In this document: positions 60,350 through 64,000 of the stretch, one piece after another | Layout: every line of letters begins with the position of its first letter | Numbering within the stretch: the first letter of the stretch is position 1 | NCBI GenBank assembly: GCA_031260295.1 | Contig: JAIRKE010000025.1 | Coordinates: 1-64,000 of the forward strand | Source of the DNA: Azonexus sp. | Lineage (GTDB): Bacteria > Pseudomonadota > Gammaproteobacteria > Burkholderiales > Rhodocyclaceae | Direction of reading: 5' to 3' | DNA: 64,000 nucleotides | The notes under the pieces: generated by a model | Databases searched by the model: none | Seen by the model: the letters and a program-made list of their open reading frames with translations, nothing else | Told to the model about the DNA's origin: nothing | Translations under genes and position numbers: made by a program

Positions 60350-60375
60350 CACAGTAATGTTAAGAAAATTGCTAA

Positions 60376-60409
60376 TTTTTAACATGTCGAGCACCTCATG
60401 TTAAAAATG
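60376..60409. promoter_or_regulatory. Second inverted repeat upstream of the Fic gene
   Basis: ATTTTTAACATG (60376-60387) and CATGTTAAAAAT (60398-60409) are perfect 12-base reverse complements with a 10-base centre. A third related half site, ATGTTAAGAAAAT, is at 60357-60369. The AT-rich group fits a promoter/operator region of the Fic gene. The rest of 60302-60547 has no gene I can support. Confidence 0.45.
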
Positions 60410-60547
60410 GGCACACTCGGCATTCATGCTTTCTTCTTTCCTGCCGTTTTCTTGACCGCCACCGCTAAAGCTACGACCACGTAGCAGCGCAGCTTGATGC
60501 GCCTTGGCAACGAAGCGGGGATCGTAAGACAGCGGCAGAAAAGCTCG

Positions 60548-61039
60548 CTAAACCCGCTTCCAGGTGACGAAGGCGTAGCCAAGACCGGTTTTGCTGCGTT
60601 GCGTCTGGCGCGCGCTCTCGCGCCATTGGCTGTGATCCCAGACGGGGAACCAGGCATCGCCCTCGGGTTCCAGGTCAAGCTCGGTCAATTCCAGGCGATC
60701 CGCCAGCGTCAGGGCCTGGCGGTAGATGTCGGCGCCGCCGATGACGAACACGGTTTTCTGCCCGGCCATGAGTGCCAGGGCCGCGTCCAGCGACGGGGCT
60801 AGCTCGGCACCCGGCGCCGCGTAGTCTATTTGCCGGGAAACGACGATGTTGCGCCGTCCGGGCAGCGGCCGGAAGCGCGCCGGCAGTGATTCCCAGGTCT
60901 TGCGTCCCATCAGCACCGCGTGGCCCTGGGTCAGTGCTTTGAAGTGCGCCATGTCTTCCGGCACGTTCCACAGCAGTTGGTTGTCGCGGCCAATCACATG
61001 GTTGCGGGCGATGGCGGCGATGAGGACGATTTCGGGCAT
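60548..61039 (-). CDS. folA: Dihydrofolate reductase
   Basis: A 163-residue enzyme reducing dihydrofolate with NADPH. IAAIARNHVIGRDNQLLW and NVPEDMAHFKALTQG hold the active-site acidic residue region; MGRKTWESLPARFRPLPGR and FVIGGADIYRQAL bind NADPH. It is a chromosomal type of normal size. It is 8 bases after glgA on the same strand. Confidence 0.96.
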   Translation of the reverse strand: MPEIVLIAAIARNHVIGRDNQLLWNVPEDMAHFKALTQGHAVLMGRKTWESLPARFRPLPGRRNIVVSRQIDYAAPGAELAPSLDAALALMAGQKTVFVIGGADIYRQALTLADRLELTELDLEPEGDAWFPVWDHSQWRESARQTQRSKTGLGYAFVTWKRV

Positions 61040-61047
61040 GGCTTCTT

Positions 61048-62505
61048 TCAGCGGTGGGCGGCGAGAGCGTCGCGGTACAGGCGGCTATAGTCGGCGGCGG
61101 CGTGGCGCCAGGAAAAGTCGCAACGCATGCCATTCTGCTGGATGCGCAGCCACAGCCGCTTGTCGTTCCAGGCCGCGGTGGCGCGCTGCATGGCTTGCCA
61201 CAAGGCGTCGGTGCTGCCGTCGGCCATGACGAAGCCGTTGGCGGTCTTGTCGGCTAGCGTGGCTTCGTTGACATCGATAACCGTGTCGGCCAAGCCGCCG
61301 GTGGCTTGGACCAGTGGCGGCGTGCCGTAGCGCAGGCTGTACATCTGGTTCAGGCCGCAGGGTTCAAAGCGCGATGGCATCAGGAAGCAGTCGGCGCCGG
61401 CCTCGATGCGGTGGGCCAGGGTCTCGTCGAAGCCGAGTTTGACCGCGACCTGTCCCGGCAGCTTTTCTGCCAGCGCCAGAAAACCGGCCTGGAGTTCAGG
61501 ATCGCCGCTACCGAGCAGGGCCAGTTGAGCCGGCAGTTCGGGCAGGGCATCGCCGAGAGCGAGCAGCAGGTCGAGGCCCTTCTGTTCGGTCAGCCGGCTG
61601 ACGACGCCGAACAGCGGCCGGTCGGTGGCCGGGTCGAGGCCCATTTCCCGTTGCAGGGCCAGCTTGTTGGCGCGCTTGGTGGCCAGCCGGTTGGCCGCGT
61701 AGGGGGCGGCCAGCGCCGGGTCTGCGGCGGGGTTCCAGAGAACTGGGTCGATGCCGTTGAGGATGCCGTGCAAAGCTTCGCGGCGATGGCGCAGCAATGG
61801 GGCCAGGCCGTAACCGAAGGCCTCGTCCTGAATTTCCCGGGCATAGCTCGGGCTGACCGTGGAAATGCGCGTTGCCAGTTGCAGACCGGCTTTGAGGAAG
61901 GACAGCAAGCCGTGATATTCGACGCCGTCGAAGCGCCAGGCGGCTTCCGGCAGGCCGAGGGCGGCGCGTAGCGGCTCCTCGAAGCAGCCCTGGAAAGCGA
62001 TGTTGTGCACGGTGACGACACTGGCCGCGCCGCCCTCGTAATGCAGCCAGGCCGCTGCCAGCGCCGTTTGCCAATCGTTGACGTGCACCACGTCGGGCTG
62101 CCAGCCGAGCGGCGAGGCGGCCTGACCGAGCAAGGCCGCGACCCGCGACAGTAGGCCGAAGCGGATGGCGTTGTCGGGCCAGTCGAGGCCATCGGCGCCG
62201 ACATAGGGGTTGCCCGGACGGTCGTACAGCGGCGGGCAGTCGAGTAGCAACAGCGGCAGGCCGTCGGCCTCGGTCGCCAGCAGGCGGGCGGCGGGCAGGG
62301 CCGGGGCCAGCGCCGGCAGTTCGGCAACCGCCGTGGCTTGCGGGAAAGCTTGGCGCAGCGCCGGATAATGGGGAAGCAGCACGCGGATGTCGTGACCGGC
62401 GCGGTGCAACGCCGCCGGCAGCGCGGCGGCGACATCGCCAAGACCGCCGGTCTTGACCCAGGGGGCCATTTCCGAGGTGGCGAAGAGGGTGGCTGGATGT
62501 TTCAT
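61048..62505 (-). CDS. glgA: Glycogen synthase (ADP-glucose type)
   Basis: A 485-residue GT5 glycosyltransferase. The ADP-glucose-binding KTGGLGDVAAALP motif is at residue 18; VHVNDWQTALAA and TVHNIAFQGCFEEP follow in the N-domain; the C-domain has VVSRLTEQKGLDLLLALG and LMPSRFEPCGLNQMYSLRYG. It makes alpha-1,4-glucan from ADP-glucose. Neighbouring pgi supplies glucose-6-phosphate. Confidence 0.96.
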   Translation of the reverse strand: MKHPATLFATSEMAPWVKTGGLGDVAAALPAALHRAGHDIRVLLPHYPALRQAFPQATAVAELPALAPALPAARLLATEADGLPLLLLDCPPLYDRPGNPYVGADGLDWPDNAIRFGLLSRVAALLGQAASPLGWQPDVVHVNDWQTALAAAWLHYEGGAASVVTVHNIAFQGCFEEPLRAALGLPEAAWRFDGVEYHGLLSFLKAGLQLATRISTVSPSYAREIQDEAFGYGLAPLLRHRREALHGILNGIDPVLWNPAADPALAAPYAANRLATKRANKLALQREMGLDPATDRPLFGVVSRLTEQKGLDLLLALGDALPELPAQLALLGSGDPELQAGFLALAEKLPGQVAVKLGFDETLAHRIEAGADCFLMPSRFEPCGLNQMYSLRYGTPPLVQATGGLADTVIDVNEATLADKTANGFVMADGSTDALWQAMQRATAAWNDKRLWLRIQQNGMRCDFSWRHAAADYSRLYRDALAAHR

Positions 62506-62562
62506 TGTTGGTTATCGCCTAAATTAACCGGCGCGCTTTGGCGCATCCGGGTTGAATAATTT

Positions 62563-63096
62563 TTAACTACGGTTGGTACCATTGAACCGATGTTTGTATA
62601 TGCATAGTACATCTTCCACTTCGCTTGGCTTGAATACCTGAAGTACGCTTGGAATTGAAGACATCTCTAAAAATGCTGCTGATGTTCGGAGACCCAAAGC
62701 ACGTGCGCCGGAGCGAGTGCCTGCGTGGAGAAAAACCTTAGCTGGCTCAAGGCGAAGAAATGCGCCAATACGTAGTGCCGTGTCATAAATTGTCAATTCT
62801 CCAATACCCGAAATGGACTGGATGGTCGCTGCAACTACCTCGTAAAGGTCCTCGAAGGAGCGCGATGCCTCAAGCTTTGCTGCTTTTGTTTGAAGCCGCC
62901 GATTGCTCTCTCGAAGAGCGCGTTCTGGAATGCGCCACTGATGGGAAAGACGTTTGCCACTGGGGCTTTTTGCCAAGGCCGCAACTTCAATGGCCTTGCT
63001 CAAATCGGGCTGGATAGCGAACCAGCGTTGCTCCCTTTCGGCGTTGCGCTGATGATCTCGAATGTAATCGTCAACAATGCGTTCGAGGGTGTTCAT
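62563..63096 (-). CDS. Unknown protein inserted between pgi and glgA
   Basis: A 177-residue soluble protein with no recognised family. An N-terminal helical part (LERIVDDYIRDHQRNAEREQ) is followed by a segment with helix-hairpin-helix character (IQSISGIGELTIYDTALRIG) and a basic block (HAGTRSGARALGLRTSAAFL). The GC content is clearly below that of its neighbours, and it starts six bases after the pgi stop, so it looks like a recent insertion in a sugar-metabolism cluster. Confidence 0.7.
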   Translation of the reverse strand: MNTLERIVDDYIRDHQRNAEREQRWFAIQPDLSKAIEVAALAKSPSGKRLSHQWRIPERALRESNRRLQTKAAKLEASRSFEDLYEVVAATIQSISGIGELTIYDTALRIGAFLRLEPAKVFLHAGTRSGARALGLRTSAAFLEMSSIPSVLQVFKPSEVEDVLCIYKHRFNGTNRS

Positions 63097-63101
63097 AGTG
63101 G

Positions 63102-64000
63102 CTAACGCCCATTAAGCGCCGCCAACAAACCACGAGTCGAGCCATCAAAGGCGCTGTCGTCGCCCTCCCCCGCGATCAGCGGCTCCAGCCGGCCGGCCAG
63201 GGTTTTGCCAAGCTCGACGCCCCACTGGTCGAAGGAATTGATGTTCCACAATACGCCGAGGCAGAACACTTTGTGTTCGTACAGCGCCAGCAATTGACCC
63301 AGTGTGTAGGCGTTGAGCGTCGGCAGCAGTAGGGTGGTCGATGGCTGGTTGCCGGGGAACAGCTTGTATGGCAGCAGTGTCTCGGGGACACCGGCGGCGC
63401 GTACTTCCTCAGTGGTTTGGCCGAAGGCCAGCGCCGCCGATTGGGCCAGGCAGTTGGCCAGCAGCGACCGGTGGTGATCGGGCAGCGGAAAGTCGCTGTC
63501 GCGCAGGGCGATGAAGTCGCAGGGGATGAGCTGACCGCCCTGGTGCAGCAACTGGTAGAAGGAGTGCTGGCCGTTGGTGCCGGCCTCGCCCCAGATGATG
63601 GGGTTGGCGGTCATGGCCAGTTGTTGACCGGCGCGGTCGGTCTGCTTGCCGTTACTTTCCATTTCGAGTTGTTGCAGGTAGGCCGGCAGCCGTTCCAGCG
63701 ACTGACTGTAGGGCAGTACAGCGGTGGTGTGGGCGCCGAGGAAGTTGGTATTCCACAACGCGAGCAGGGCCAGTGTCAGTGGCAGGTTGTCGGCTGCCGG
63801 GGCATTGGCGAAATGCTCGTCCATAGCCCGGGCGCCAGCTAACAACTGCTCGAACTGATGCCAGCCAACGGCCAGTGCGAGCGACAGGCCGATGGCCGAC
63901 CACAGCGAGAAACGGCCACCGACCCAGTCCCAGAATTCAAAGACGTTAGCATCGGCGATGCCAAAGGCGCGGGTCCGTTCGCGGGCAGTGGAAATGGCGA
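63102..64000 (-). CDS. pgi: Glucose-6-phosphate isomerase, C-terminal 299 residues
   Basis: The frame runs off the right edge of the window. VGGRFSLWSAIGLSLALAVG is PGI signature 1 and VLWNINSFDQWGVELGK signature 2; GEAGTNGQHSFYQLLHQG holds the catalytic Glu/His region. It interconverts glucose-6- and fructose-6-phosphate. The start lies outside. No stop is present between 63105 and the window edge. Confidence 0.95.
   Translation of the reverse strand, partial: AISTARERTRAFGIADANVFEFWDWVGGRFSLWSAIGLSLALAVGWHQFEQLLAGARAMDEHFANAPAADNLPLTLALLALWNTNFLGAHTTAVLPYSQSLERLPAYLQQLEMESNGKQTDRAGQQLAMTANPIIWGEAGTNGQHSFYQLLHQGGQLIPCDFIALRDSDFPLPDHHRSLLANCLAQSAALAFGQTTEEVRAAGVPETLLPYKLFPGNQPSTTLLLPTLNAYTLGQLLALYEHKVFCLGVLWNINSFDQWGVELGKTLAGRLEPLIAGEGDDSAFDGSTRGLLAALNGR

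Overview
The window is GC-rich, gene-dense bacterial chromosome. Gene order (rpsU-yqeY-dnaG-rpoD with an adjacent tRNA-Ile(CAU), leuS-lptE-holA, xerD-ogt) and protein character point to a betaproteobacterium, probably of the Rhodocyclaceae type (Dechloromonas/Azonexus/Accumulibacter relatives). That placement is inference from gene content, not a database result.

Layout. 1-250: 3' end of an IS transposase, a terminator and a tRNA-Ile2(CAU). 251-7256: macromolecular-synthesis operon (rpsU, yqeY, dnaG, rpoD, minus strand), then tsaD, plsY and folB. 7257-16237: a coiled-coil protein, xerD, ogt, a hemerythrin, proA, a small Cys protein, holA-lptE-leuS and a conserved hypothetical. 16480-27517: uvrD-family helicase, kup, a TAXI-type binding protein coupled to a ParA ATPase, a CNNM/CBS membrane protein, a double-receiver protein, a BNR-repeat/membrane pair and an enoyl-CoA hydratase. 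27672-43745: dnaE, an HTH-receiver regulator, pbpC plus a giant alpha-2-macroglobulin (with an ORF6N gene between them), yjdM, a SulP transporter, and a ribbon-helix-helix gene beside a palindrome overlapping the sulP promoter. 44202-51185: a GDYxxLxY membrane protein of different codon style, metG, apbC, a secreted hypothetical and dcd.

The main accessory element is a type II-C CRISPR-Cas locus at 51337-56720: an 11-repeat/10-spacer array, then cas2, cas1 and cas9 on the minus strand, and a tracrRNA gene on the plus strand upstream of cas9. The tracrRNA has a perfect 20-nt anti-repeat, a -10 box and a terminator. The array is read on the plus strand, opposite to the cas genes, ends at a strong terminator, and every repeat ends in an extended -10-like element, as in Neisseria. 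cas9 carries one extra base near 56193 that splits it after codon 131; restoring it gives a 1073-residue Cas9 with all RuvC and HNH motifs. As written the locus cannot make full-length Cas9, although everything else in it looks intact.

56877-64000: a PLP-dependent basic amino acid decarboxylase, a Fic protein with a C-terminal winged helix and two palindromes in its promoter region, then folA, glgA, an unknown gene and the 3' part of pgi, all on the minus strand.

Nothing was searched or computed beyond reading the sequence; family names rest on recognised motifs and overall protein appearance.
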